A stretch of DNA of 64,000 nt, taken from Prevotellaceae bacterium HUN156. Lineage in GTDB: Bacteria; Bacteroidota; Bacteroidia; Bacteroidales; Bacteroidaceae. Shown piece after piece: positions 44,430 to 54,885 of this stretch. Every line of letters begins with the position of its first letter. Positions within the stretch are counted from its first letter, which is position 1. Location: the NCBI GenBank assembly GCA_900119285.1, contig FPIT01000005.1, positions 1 to 64,000 of the forward strand, given 5' to 3'. The notes beneath the pieces were generated by a model. That model was not told where the DNA came from. It saw only the letters and a program-made list of their open reading frames with translations, and did no database searches. Made by a program: the position numbers and the translations under genes.

Positions 44430-46049
44430 TTAATCTATAATGACCTTTCTTCCATCTACTATGTAGATGCCATGTGTAGGATTAGCTACGCGCTGACCTC
44501 TCAGGTTGTAGATTACGCGCTGACCAGAGAGTGTATTTGTCTGTACTTGGTCGATGCCTGCACCGCCAGAGATTGCAACCTTCATCTTTGCCAACGATAA
44601 CGTACCGCCACTGGTAAATACAATCTCATTGGCATTACCAGTCCATTTATAACCACTTACGCTACCTTTATCAGCATTCAGCACAGCAGTCTTTTTACCT
44701 GTAGTGAATTCTATTTCTGTCAATGTTCCTTGTCCGACAGACACTGTCAAGGTATTACCTTTATAAAGTCGGATTTCAGAGTCGTTAGCATAACGATAAT
44801 CACCAGTCGCTTTAGCATAGACCACTGTTATGCCATTCTCTGAACCTTCAAGGTCTTGGGTGTCTGTAGCAGGAAGAGTACCAGTATAACTGGTTTCAAA
44901 GAAATCGGCATTAAGAATGATTTCACCGTCTACAGGCTCAATATCGTCACCAGAATCATTGTTGTCGGTAATGAGATAGAAGGCAGAATTCTGATAGCTC
45001 AACAGACCGTCTTTCACTGCAACAGCCTTGATAGTTGAAGTCTTAGTCAGTGTAATAGGGCCTGTATATAAAATGCTCTGCTCTGAAGCTTCTGCACCAT
45101 CGGTGGTATAATAAATCTTAGCGCCTTCCGTAGCGCAACTCATAATTACATCCACCTTATTGTAGTAGGTTCCTGCATCAGGAGTAAAGGTTGGCATAGC
45201 CACTGTAGGAACATCAATAATAGTTCCACCCTCATAGTGATCATAACTAAATGTGCTATTCTTCTTAGAGCCCCAGATATAATCTTCCAAGCCTGGGTAA
45301 TCCACAAAGGGGTTTCGATTCTTCTGCACTCCCTGAACAGCATTGTTACGGGCAATCTCACGTGCATCAACAGGGTCTTCCTTTGACCATGCCATCATCT
45401 GATCTAACTCCCATTTCACCATACCGTCGGATGTAAAGATGTTACCTCCCCAACTTCCACATTGATCCTTGTAGCGTGTGGCCATGTAGAAGTAGATGCG
45501 AGCCATATCACCCTTAATCTCGTCGGGTACCTCAAATACCGTGCCGCTGTAGCCAGGAGTTTTCGAACTACCCAGACGACAGTAGTCCTGATTGGCTCTA
45601 TAGGTTACGCTGCCTACCTCTCCAAAGGGATAGCTGGAACGTCGGTTATTGACGTAGCCATCGGTTGGTACTACGTGGATGATATCCGACTTCATAGGAG
45701 TTCTTTTGTTGAACCAGCTCTGAGGCACTGAGTGCTCACGGTTATAGCTATCGCCCTCCTGTCTGTATCCACCAGTATCCTTACCATGACGATAATTGGT
45801 GGTGCATGAATACCAGTCACGCACACAGCCGTCCGCACGAGTATCCGTCTGTTCGTAGGCAGAAATCAGTCCGTCGTAACTGACCACGTTATGGTTCTGA
45901 GTTATAATCGAAGCCATCGCGGTTCTCAGCCCTTGCCCACTCTTTCCGTTAGCACTCTGATAGTAGGTGCCTGTATTGTTAGGACCTTGCGCCCATACTG
46001 AGCCTACCCATGCAACGAGCAAAGAGAACAATAGTAGTTTTGTTTTCAT
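44430..46049 (-). CDS. Endonuclease I-family nuclease with type IX tail
   Basis: A 539-residue secreted nuclease. The start at 46049 gives a signal peptide (MKTKLLLFSLLVAWVGSVWA); the longer frame is discarded because the -7 box (46092-46085) lies inside it. The endonuclease I domain (about 20-280) has the His-Me finger YNREHSVPQSWF and HVVPTDGYVNNRR. A chitobiase-type beta domain (about 290-370; KIYYTTDGAEASEQSILYTG, split here) follows, then another beta region and the sorting tail IYNLRGQRV-like (YNLRGQRVANPTHGIYI). It probably scavenges extracellular DNA. Confidence 0.88.
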   Translation of the reverse strand: MKTKLLLFSLLVAWVGSVWAQGPNNTGTYYQSANGKSGQGLRTAMASIITQNHNVVSYDGLISAYEQTDTRADGCVRDWYSCTTNYRHGKDTGGYRQEGDSYNREHSVPQSWFNKRTPMKSDIIHVVPTDGYVNNRRSSYPFGEVGSVTYRANQDYCRLGSSKTPGYSGTVFEVPDEIKGDMARIYFYMATRYKDQCGSWGGNIFTSDGMVKWELDQMMAWSKEDPVDAREIARNNAVQGVQKNRNPFVDYPGLEDYIWGSKKNSTFSYDHYEGGTIIDVPTVAMPTFTPDAGTYYNKVDVIMSCATEGAKIYYTTDGAEASEQSILYTGPITLTKTSTIKAVAVKDGLLSYQNSAFYLITDNNDSGDDIEPVDGEIILNADFFETSYTGTLPATDTQDLEGSENGITVVYAKATGDYRYANDSEIRLYKGNTLTVSVGQGTLTEIEFTTGKKTAVLNADKGSVSGYKWTGNANEIVFTSGGTLSLAKMKVAISGGAGIDQVQTNTLSGQRVIYNLRGQRVANPTHGIYIVDGRKVIID

Positions 46050-46081
46050 AAGCAATATAGATTTAATGATAAATTTTTGGA

Positions 46082-46155
46082 CGACAAAAGTACGCATTAT
46101 TTTCGGAACGAACAAATTATCTGCTCGTTTTTTATTTGCATGCATACTTTTGTCG
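46082..46155 (-). promoter_or_regulatory. Promoter of the nuclease gene mirrored by an inverted repeat
   Basis: The -7 box TACTTTTG is at 46092-46085 (minus), in arm CGACAAAAGTACGCAT (46082-46097). The mirror arm ATGCATACTTTTGTCG is at 46140-46155, next to the stop codon of the GH13 gene. Confidence 0.5.
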
Positions 46156-46169
46156 CCCAAGGCTATGGA

Positions 46170-48077
46170 CTAATACTCAAGGATGAGTGTCTGGCGTGGA
46201 GTCAGTGTCAGGTCTTTACGCAGGCTATACTTCTGTCCTGTGACAACATCACAGCCCTCCGTCTGGTCAGAATCAAACAGCTCTGCATAGCGCTTCATCT
46301 CCATCGTCTTCTGCTCGGGAGTACCATTGATGATGGTCATCACACCATGACGATGCCAGCGACGGGCAATGACATAGACACCCTTGTGAGGGATAAACTG
46401 CGTCTGATAACCGCGGATGATGGTCTCGTTACCCTGACGCCAATGCAGCAGTGCACTCAGCCAGTCAAACATCTCATTCTCAGCCTTGCTTCTTCCCTCA
46501 CGCGTAAAGGCATTATGCTTGTCGCCAGGAAATCCGCCAGGGAAGTCTTTGCGCACATTTCCGTCCGTCACCTTCTTCGTGCCATTCATCAGTATCTCCG
46601 TACCGTAATACAGTTGTGGAATACGGCGCACGGTAAGCAACAATCCCAGTGCCTGTTTCAGTGCCAGCACATCCTGTCCATCCTCCAAGAAGCGGTTGGT
46701 ATCGTGGTTCTCGATAAAAGCCATCACGTTAGAGGGGTTGGCATACAGATAGTCGTAGCTGAACGAGTTGTACAGACGGTTCATGCCTCTCCACCAGTCG
46801 TCAGTCGTCTCGTGCTTGGCAGAGTCCAGTTTTTCTTGGAATGAGAAGTCCATCACCGTCTTCAGATAGCTGTTCTCGTCAGACAGTTTGCTGTCTTTCT
46901 GCCACGCTGCAGTATAGGCAGGCTCCGTCACCCATGTCTCTCCCACGGTATTGAAGTTAGGATATTCCTCATCCAGTTCCTTCATCCATGCTGCCATTGG
47001 CTTATGATAAGCATACGGATAGGTATCCATGCGGATGCCGTCAATGCCTGCTGACTCTATCCACCACTTGCTGTTCTGTATCAGGTATCGCATCAGGTGC
47101 GGATTGTTCTGGTTCAGGTCGGGCATGGTGCTTACAAACCATCCCTGCTCCGTCTCCAGCTTGTCTATCTCTGAGGCATAAGGGTCCAATACTGGTGTCA
47201 ACTTATAACTCGTCTGCAGAAAGTCCGTGCCACGCGAGTCGCTCGTACCTCCCGACTGCTCCAGCCATCCGGGCAAGTTGAGCCAGTCCTTTGAGGGCAG
47301 GTCGGCCACCCATGGATGTTCGAAACCACAGTGGTTGAATATCATATCCATCACCACCTTCAGTCCTTTCTGATGGCAGGCATCTATAAACTGGCGATAC
47401 TGCTCGTTGGTGCCAAAGCGTGGGTCCACACGATAGTAGTCCGTACAAGCATAACCATGATAAGTTGACCACTGACCATTATCGGGAGAGTCGTTCTCCA
47501 GAATAGGAGTAAACCACAGCGCCGTTACACCCAAGTCCGTAAAGTAATCCAAGTGCTGCTGCAGTCCCTCTATGTCGCCACCATGGCGCAATGAGGGAGC
47601 CTGTCGGTCTTCCTTATAGTTGCGCATGCCTTTCACCTGCTTCTGGTGGTGTTCACCCTGTGCAAAGCGATCTGGCATCAGCAGATAGAGCACATCGCTG
47701 ATATCAAATCCTTGGCGTGCTGCCCCACTCTTCTCGCGCTGCTTCAGCTGATAGTTAACTGTCAACTTTCCACTTTCAACTTTCAACTTCAGCGTCATCT
47801 TTCCCGGCTTAGCATCTTTCAGGTTGAGGTAAATCAGCAGATAGTTAGGCGAGTCAAGTCGTACCAAGCTGTCGATGCGCACCCCAGGATAGTCTGTCGT
47901 CACCTGTTCCACGCTGCGAATGTTCTTACCATAGACCATTAGCTGCAGCGATGGGTTCTTCATGCCCACGTACCAGTCTGTGGGGTCGATACGTTCAATT
48001 TTAATGGTGTTCTTTGCTGCTTGTGCAGACAATACGGTTGCCATGAGGATGGCAGTTACTAATAATATTCTTCGCAT
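46170..48077 (-). CDS. susA: GH13 neopullulanase/cyclomaltodextrinase-like (SusA-type)
   Basis: A 635-residue periplasmic alpha-glucan hydrolase with signal peptide MRRILLVTAILMATVLSAQA; the start at 48077 sits behind the -7 box at 48110-48103. The N-terminal Ig-like cyclomaltodextrinase domain (about 22-130) precedes a TIM barrel with VVMDMIFNHCG, nucleophile in GIRMDTYPY, acid/base in VGETWV and FIENHDTNR, and a short C-terminal beta domain. Residues about 97-110 (KLKVESGKLTVNYQLK) are encoded by an AACTTTCAACTTTCAACT simple repeat. In Bacteroides SusA is the periplasmic neopullulanase of starch use. Confidence 0.88.
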   Translation of the reverse strand: MRRILLVTAILMATVLSAQAAKNTIKIERIDPTDWYVGMKNPSLQLMVYGKNIRSVEQVTTDYPGVRIDSLVRLDSPNYLLIYLNLKDAKPGKMTLKLKVESGKLTVNYQLKQREKSGAARQGFDISDVLYLLMPDRFAQGEHHQKQVKGMRNYKEDRQAPSLRHGGDIEGLQQHLDYFTDLGVTALWFTPILENDSPDNGQWSTYHGYACTDYYRVDPRFGTNEQYRQFIDACHQKGLKVVMDMIFNHCGFEHPWVADLPSKDWLNLPGWLEQSGGTSDSRGTDFLQTSYKLTPVLDPYASEIDKLETEQGWFVSTMPDLNQNNPHLMRYLIQNSKWWIESAGIDGIRMDTYPYAYHKPMAAWMKELDEEYPNFNTVGETWVTEPAYTAAWQKDSKLSDENSYLKTVMDFSFQEKLDSAKHETTDDWWRGMNRLYNSFSYDYLYANPSNVMAFIENHDTNRFLEDGQDVLALKQALGLLLTVRRIPQLYYGTEILMNGTKKVTDGNVRKDFPGGFPGDKHNAFTREGRSKAENEMFDWLSALLHWRQGNETIIRGYQTQFIPHKGVYVIARRWHRHGVMTIINGTPEQKTMEMKRYAELFDSDQTEGCDVVTGQKYSLRKDLTLTPRQTLILEY

Positions 48078-48102
48078 TTTGTTTTGGTTATTTATTCTGC
48101 CG

Positions 48103-48110
48103 CAAAGATA
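48103..48110 (-). promoter_or_regulatory. -7 box of the GH13 gene
   Basis: TATCTTTG on the minus strand, 25 bases upstream of the start codon at 48077. Confidence 0.65.
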
Positions 48111-48159
48111 CAATATTTAGCAATCGGCTACAAGAATTTGCGCAACTTTTTCTTCTTTT

Positions 48160-48189
48160 CTGTGCAAATCAATCATTGCGTTTGCACAG
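48160..48189 (-). promoter_or_regulatory. Wide-spaced LacI-like operator upstream of the GH13 gene
   Basis: Perfect 9-bp arms CTGTGCAAA (48160-48168) and TTTGCACAG (48181-48189). Read on the minus strand it begins CTGTGCAAACG and ends ATTTGCACAG, sharing GTGCAAACG and the TGCAC end with the perfect operator at 59820-59835 but with about 10 extra bases in the middle. It lies 50 bases upstream of the -7 box. Confidence 0.5.
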
Positions 48190-48229
48190 TTAGTAATCGA
48201 GATAGATATTTCAACGAATATGGAGAAAA

Positions 48230-48470
48230 GGCTGCCTCACTTCTGAGCGCAGCCCTTAATCTTCCCACGAGCTCTGCTCGCTCTGCCCAATGTCCCCACG
48301 AGCTTTGCTCGCTTTCTTCAACCTGAAGGTAGAAGTGTGGCGTTGCAATGCACCTTTAGGTCAAAGAATGTTCAATCTTCAATGTTCAATCTTCTGCCCT
48401 TGGACTATTGTCCGATAACTCCATCGACGAAGTCGATTAACTCCAGATAACTCCCATTAACTCCCTTAAA
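48230..48470. repeat. Cluster of short repeats upstream of the smalltalk gene
   Basis: The 418-base gap 48078-48495 holds, after the operator, CCCACGAGCTCTGCTCGCTCT and a second copy CCCACGAGCTTTGCTCGCTTT, ACCTGAAGGT/ACCTTTAGGT in inverted orientation (48321, 48352) with GTGTGGCGTTGC between, ATGTTCAATCTTCA doubled (48368-48394), and TAACTCC four times (48416-48464). No promoter box is obvious. Confidence 0.6.
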
Positions 48471-48495
48471 AATTAACCTATTTAATTTTATCACT

Positions 48496-48597
48496 ATGAA
48501 AAACAAGGAATTTTGGAAGACGGTGATACATATCGTCGTAACAGTGCTAACAGCATTGACAACTACGCTGACAACGACAAGTTGCATGGCGCAGTAA
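48496..48597 (+). CDS. Smalltalk-type small protein
   Basis: A 33-codon gene: basic start MKNKEFWKTV, a hydrophobic Thr/Val/Leu helix (IHIVVTVLTALTTTLTTTSC), and MAQ. This is the layout of the tiny Bacteroidales peptides named 'smalltalk protein' in public annotation, with a single membrane helix and a near-terminal TSC that could be a lipobox-like cysteine. Function unknown. A terminator follows directly (48607-48638), supporting expression. It is the only plus-strand gene between 37 and 59 kb. Confidence 0.75.
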   Translation: MKNKEFWKTVIHIVVTVLTALTTTLTTTSCMAQ

Positions 48598-48606
48598 GAA
48601 ACAAAG

Positions 48607-48638
48607 TCACGGCTCTCGCAGATTCGCAAGAGCCGTGA
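48607..48638 (+). terminator. Terminator of the smalltalk gene
   Basis: TCACGGCTCT (48607-48616) pairs with AGAGCCGTGA (48629-48638); TTTT follows. Confidence 0.8.
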
Positions 48639-48661
48639 TTTTAAAATATAGAAGAATCGTG

Positions 48662-49114
48662 TTATCTCACACGTTGTAGTTTGAAACGATACTTTTTGGT
48701 TACAATCACTGAGACTTTATCCTCACTCGACTGCATTATCAGTGACAATGCATCCTTACCGTCATAGTCTGTAACCTCTACATACTGGAAATCATTACTT
48801 GTAAAGACAAAGCGTGTACCATCCTGGCGCCAAGTACCTGTACCATCTTCATGCCAAGTGCCCTTGCTATTGCTATATTCCATATAGGCAAAGGTATTTG
48901 CCGTAAAGATAATCTGATCGTAAGGGGCTTCCAAAGCGCCTTCACGTTCTCTTACCAACTCATTGTTCTCATAGCGCTGTTCTACGCCATATACGATATT
49001 CCAAGTTCCAACAATCGAAGCGCCAGCAACGCCACCAGCGTCGTCGTCATCACTGCCGCAAGAAACAAAAGAAGCAATAACGGCAAGAAAAAATAAGTAA
49101 TAAAGCTTTTTCAT
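48662..49114 (-). CDS. Lipocalin-like lipoprotein
   Basis: A 150-residue lipoprotein with signal MKKLYYLFFLAVIASFVSC, tether GSDDDDAGG, then IVGTWNIVYGVEQRYENNEL opening a lipocalin-like beta domain. No specific family. Its leader and signal sequence are almost identical to those of the gene at 49611-50516, and it is the last of three tandem lipoprotein genes. Confidence 0.78.
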   Translation of the reverse strand: MKKLYYLFFLAVIASFVSCGSDDDDAGGVAGASIVGTWNIVYGVEQRYENNELVREREGALEAPYDQIIFTANTFAYMEYSNSKGTWHEDGTGTWRQDGTRFVFTSNDFQYVEVTDYDGKDALSLIMQSSEDKVSVIVTKKYRFKLQRVR

Positions 49115-49135
49115 AATCTTTGGTTTTTTAGTAAT
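49074..49135. repeat. Duplicated leader/signal-peptide block, copy 1
   Basis: 62 bases spanning the upstream leader and the first codons of the lipoprotein gene at 48662-49114. They are identical to 50476-50537 except one base (TAAGTAAT versus TAAATAAT). Confidence 0.85.
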
Positions 49136-49138
49136 TTT

Positions 49139-49624
49139 TTAATTTACTCTATACCATGTAGCATATTCCATCTTATAGTACATTCCAGATATCATGCCAT
49201 GCATTTCTTTACGACTTGCCTCATGACTCCAATTCATCACATCGCCAGAGATGGAAACATTGTAAGTCTCACCAGACAACGTAATTTGACTTCCATAGAA
49301 AGTGAAATATCCTGTTTGCGAATATATCTTACTTCCATCCAGATAGCTGTATTTATAACTGCCATCACCATTGAAGGTATATGTATTCTCCCATACACCA
49401 TTCTTCATTCCATAAGTCTTGGTAGATATGGAATGCTGGCTTTCACTACCATCGGTATAGTCAATCCATGCATCTGTTTTCAGTTCTGACAAGCGCCAAG
49501 TACCAACAATGGGGTTACTATTGCCTCCACCACCACCATCGCCGTCATCATCACTACCGCAGGCAGCAAGTCCAAAGCAGAGTAGTGCACCTAATAATAG
49601 GTAAAACTTTCTAATGTGTTTCAT
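49139..49624 (-). CDS. Lipocalin-like lipoprotein
   Basis: A 161-residue lipoprotein with signal MKHIRKFYLLLGALLCFGLAAC and tether GSDDDGDGGGGG, then PIVGTWRLSELKTDAWIDYT and SYLDGSKIYSQTGYFTFYG, a lipocalin-like domain. The start at 49624 is preferred over an in-frame codon 15 bases upstream. It overlaps the end of the 49611-50516 gene by 14 bases, so the two are translationally coupled. Confidence 0.75.
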   Translation of the reverse strand: MKHIRKFYLLLGALLCFGLAACGSDDDGDGGGGGNSNPIVGTWRLSELKTDAWIDYTDGSESQHSISTKTYGMKNGVWENTYTFNGDGSYKYSYLDGSKIYSQTGYFTFYGSQITLSGETYNVSISGDVMNWSHEASRKEMHGMISGMYYKMEYATWYRVN

Positions 49625-50516
49625 CGCTAATCTTCTCAAAAGTCATGTAATGTGAGTTATAGCCATCGCTCCAACGATAGGTTGCTTCTGCATAAGCGCC
49701 AGGTTTATTTCCATAAATTGATATATAGCCAGATGCAGAGTATCCATTATTGAAAGTAAGGGTGAAATAGCCTGTGTAGTCATGCTGAAAAGTGAAAGCC
49801 ATTTGATTACCTGAACTATATCCTGTTCCATCGGCATTGAAGTAATAATCAAAACCTATAGGTGCACCATTTTCCGAACAGCCCGTCATACGCCAGCGAC
49901 CTGTCATCTGAGGATTGTGGTTGATATAGGTGTATTTGTAATAATCAGCACCTTCACCATCTCGTCCGTAAGTCACCGTTATTGAGCCAAAGCCCTCCTC
50001 ATTATACTTGATAACTAACTGACGGTCTGTCAGACTTACAATCTCCAGCAGAATAGAATAGCGATCACCATCGTTGTCTGTTAACTGCAACTGACGACCG
50101 ACAAGCAAAGCCTTTCCAACGCCACTGGTATTATAGATGCCTTTAGATCTCCATCTGTGAGCAGAAGGCACACGAATACCATTAAGATAGGCATAATCTG
50201 TAAATTCAGGATTGTATGAATTGTAATTTCCATTAGGTTGGAGAATAATGAGTACAGGGGCATCAAGAGAGTCAAGGCCTGTTAGTTCCTTCGTATCAAT
50301 ATCATATTCATATCCTTTATCTGAAGCGGTACCTTTAGCATGGATAGCTTGCCACGAACCAGCCAAGCGTTCCATTGTGATACCCGTTGGAGGATTTCCA
50401 CTCCCACCATTACCTCCATTACCACCATTGCCTTCAGCCTCGGTAGCGTCATCACCACCACAAGCAGCAAATGCAGCAATAACGGCAAGAAAAAATAAAT
50501 AATAAAGCTTTTTCAT
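49611..50516 (-). CDS. Two-domain lipoprotein
   Basis: A 301-residue lipoprotein with signal MKKLYYLFFLAVIAAFAAC, a Gly-Asn-Gly repeat tether (GNGGNGGNGGSG), and two beta domains: LAGSWQAIHAKGTASDKGYE (about 50-195) and MTGRWRMTGCSENGAPIGF (about 208-300). It is the first gene of the tandem lipoprotein operon; the -7 box is at 50570-50563. Its position beside the starch locus suggests, but does not show, a glycan-binding role. Confidence 0.75.
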   Translation of the reverse strand: MKKLYYLFFLAVIAAFAACGGDDATEAEGNGGNGGNGGSGNPPTGITMERLAGSWQAIHAKGTASDKGYEYDIDTKELTGLDSLDAPVLIILQPNGNYNSYNPEFTDYAYLNGIRVPSAHRWRSKGIYNTSGVGKALLVGRQLQLTDNDGDRYSILLEIVSLTDRQLVIKYNEEGFGSITVTYGRDGEGADYYKYTYINHNPQMTGRWRMTGCSENGAPIGFDYYFNADGTGYSSGNQMAFTFQHDYTGYFTLTFNNGYSASGYISIYGNKPGAYAEATYRWSDGYNSHYMTFEKISDETH

Positions 50517-50537
50517 AATCTTTGGTTTTTTAGTAAT
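50476..50537. repeat. Duplicated leader/signal-peptide block, copy 2
   Basis: Second copy of the 62-base block at 49074-49135 (61 of 62 identical). It covers the start codon, the first signal-peptide codons and the untranslated leader. Confidence 0.85.
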
Positions 50538-50562
50538 AATAATCTATATTTTGTTTTGTTTG

Positions 50563-50570
50563 CAAATATA
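50563..50570 (-). promoter_or_regulatory. -7 box of the lipoprotein operon
   Basis: TATATTTG on the minus strand, upstream of the duplicated leader. Confidence 0.5.
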
Positions 50571-50619
50571 GAAAAAATGTTCATAAGTTCCAAATAATTT
50601 GCAGAAAAAGTAATAAAAG

Positions 50620-50650
50620 AAGGAGAGGAGCAGTATGCTCCCCTCCTCTA
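50620..50650 (-). terminator. Terminator after the pullulanase gene
   Basis: GGAGAGGAGCA (50622-50632) opposite TGCTCCCCTCC (50636-50646), with one offset base. The A-rich left flank gives a T-tail on the minus strand. Confidence 0.65.
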
Positions 50651-50671
50651 CTTCATGTTATTTATCTCCTT

Positions 50672-52570
50672 CTAATCGTGCAAGATAAAGGCTGTTTGTG
50701 GCGCAACAGTGACTTGGTTGCAAAGACCGTAGTCGAGCCCCTTGATGTCAATAGCGCCATTGGCACAGATGACGCGGTAGCGACGCTGTGGCACACTGAT
50801 GGTCTGCTCCTGACGGGTGGCATTGAGAATGACGATGAGGTTACGCACAATGCAATCGTCTGAAGCTGAAATCTGATAGGCAACAACGCCCTTGGGGGTG
50901 TCTAAGAACTCCAGATTCTTACGCACCTGCTCGGCACTGCCCAGATGGAAATGGGGATAGCTCTTGCGCAACTGGATGAGGTTCTTGTAATACTCAAACA
51001 CTTGTGGATAGCGCAACTTGTTATCCCAGTTGAGCTGATTAATGCTGTCGGGTGACTCAAACGAGTTATGCACGCCCTTCTTGCTGCGCAATAGCTCCTC
51101 GCCACTGAGCATGAAGGGAACACCCTGAGAGGTGAATACTGCAGTCTGTGCCAACAGGTCGAGGCGAATGAGCTCGTCGTCGGTAATATTGGGGATGCTG
51201 GCCTTCAGGCGGTCTACCAGACACATGTCGTCGTGACAACTGACATAGCTAATCATCTGGGGGGGCTGCAGTGCCCAGGGCTTCTGAGAATAGTTGACCT
51301 TCTTCATATTCACCTGCGGATGGCTGATGCCTCCCACAATGCCATACTTCAGGCTCTCCTCGCAATTAGGAGCGCCACCAAGCCAGCCTGCCTTGGTATC
51401 ATTATCGAAAGGACCACGCAAGGCATCGCGTATCTCGTCAGAGAATGCAGCTATGCGAGGCATCTCAGGGATATTGGCCTTGACACCTAACTGTTCTGTA
51501 GGCAGTGCACAGCTACCTGCACTCCAGCCCTCGCCATAGATAAAGATAGAGGGGTCTATCTCATCAACAGCCTTGCGTATCTCGTTCATGGTCTCTATAT
51601 CGTGGCAGCCCATCAGGTCGAAACGGAAGCCATCAATATGATACTCATTAATCCAATACTTCACGCTCTCTATCATAAACTGGCGCATCATGGGCTTCTC
51701 CGAGGCGGTCTCATTGCCACAGCCTGAGCCGTTAGAATAGACAGCCTGCCCCGCCCCATCCTGAAGGAGGGGAGTTTTGCGGTAGAAGTAGTCGGGATAG
51801 GTCTTTTGGAAGTTGGAGTGCTCAATGTCGTAGGTATGGTTATACACCACATCAAGGATGACACGGATGCCACGATTGTGGAGCGCCTTCACCATCTCCT
51901 TGAATTCACGAATGCGAGCAATGGGGTCGGCAGGATTAGTGGAATAGCCTCCTTCAGGAACATTATAGTTCACAGGATCGTAGCCCCAATTATACTGTGG
52001 TTCGTTGAGACATGTCTCATCCACAGAACCATAGTCATAGCTGGGAAGGATATGTACCGCATTGATGCCCAGCGTCTGCAGATGATGTAGCGCCCAAGGC
52101 TCTGTCAGGGCAAGGTATTTGCCAGGGTACTTGGCTTCCTTGCGAGCAACAGAGAAGTCGCGATGATGCAACTCATAGATGACCAAGTTTGAGGGAGACT
52201 TACAAACAGGGCGCTTGTCGCGTTTCCAATTCTCAGGATCAGTATCGCGCATGTCAAGGATATAGCCTTGCTTGCCATTGACACCTACTGCCTTGGCAAA
52301 GACACCCGGAGTATCGCCATGACCAGCATTAAACACATATGCCTGTCCCTTCAGGTCGCCCTTCACGGTAGCCGTCCACAGACAGTCGCCCATACGAGTC
52401 ATCTTTACCTTCTTCTTGCCTACCTTGACATAGCACTTGGCATTGTTAGGAGCAAAGAGCTTGAATACGGTCTGCTCGGGCGAGTAGGTCACCTCATCGA
52501 AATGAAAATCCTGAGCCGAAGCAAGAATACTCATAAGCAGACAGGTTGTAGTAATCAGTAGCTTTTTCAT
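50672..52570 (-). CDS. pulA: Type I pullulanase (GH13)
   Basis: Debranching enzyme of 632 residues cleaving alpha-1,6 links in pullulan and branched maltodextrin, exported by signal MKKLLITTTCLLMSILASA. The N-terminal beta domain is CBM48-like (VTYSPEQTVFKLFAPNNAKC). The pullulanase fingerprint YNWGYDPVNYNVPEG is present, with catalytic motifs GFRFDLMGCHD, YGEGWSAG and YVSCHDDM. It lies 3 bases after the GH97 gene and is last in the lacI-MFS-malQ-GH97-pulA operon. Confidence 0.93.
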   Translation of the reverse strand: MKKLLITTTCLLMSILASAQDFHFDEVTYSPEQTVFKLFAPNNAKCYVKVGKKKVKMTRMGDCLWTATVKGDLKGQAYVFNAGHGDTPGVFAKAVGVNGKQGYILDMRDTDPENWKRDKRPVCKSPSNLVIYELHHRDFSVARKEAKYPGKYLALTEPWALHHLQTLGINAVHILPSYDYGSVDETCLNEPQYNWGYDPVNYNVPEGGYSTNPADPIARIREFKEMVKALHNRGIRVILDVVYNHTYDIEHSNFQKTYPDYFYRKTPLLQDGAGQAVYSNGSGCGNETASEKPMMRQFMIESVKYWINEYHIDGFRFDLMGCHDIETMNEIRKAVDEIDPSIFIYGEGWSAGSCALPTEQLGVKANIPEMPRIAAFSDEIRDALRGPFDNDTKAGWLGGAPNCEESLKYGIVGGISHPQVNMKKVNYSQKPWALQPPQMISYVSCHDDMCLVDRLKASIPNITDDELIRLDLLAQTAVFTSQGVPFMLSGEELLRSKKGVHNSFESPDSINQLNWDNKLRYPQVFEYYKNLIQLRKSYPHFHLGSAEQVRKNLEFLDTPKGVVAYQISASDDCIVRNLIVILNATRQEQTISVPQRRYRVICANGAIDIKGLDYGLCNQVTVAPQTAFILHD

Positions 52571-52573
52571 TGT

Positions 52574-54865
<2,292 letters not shown>

Positions 54866-54885
54866 TTATGATTATGTATTAAGCA

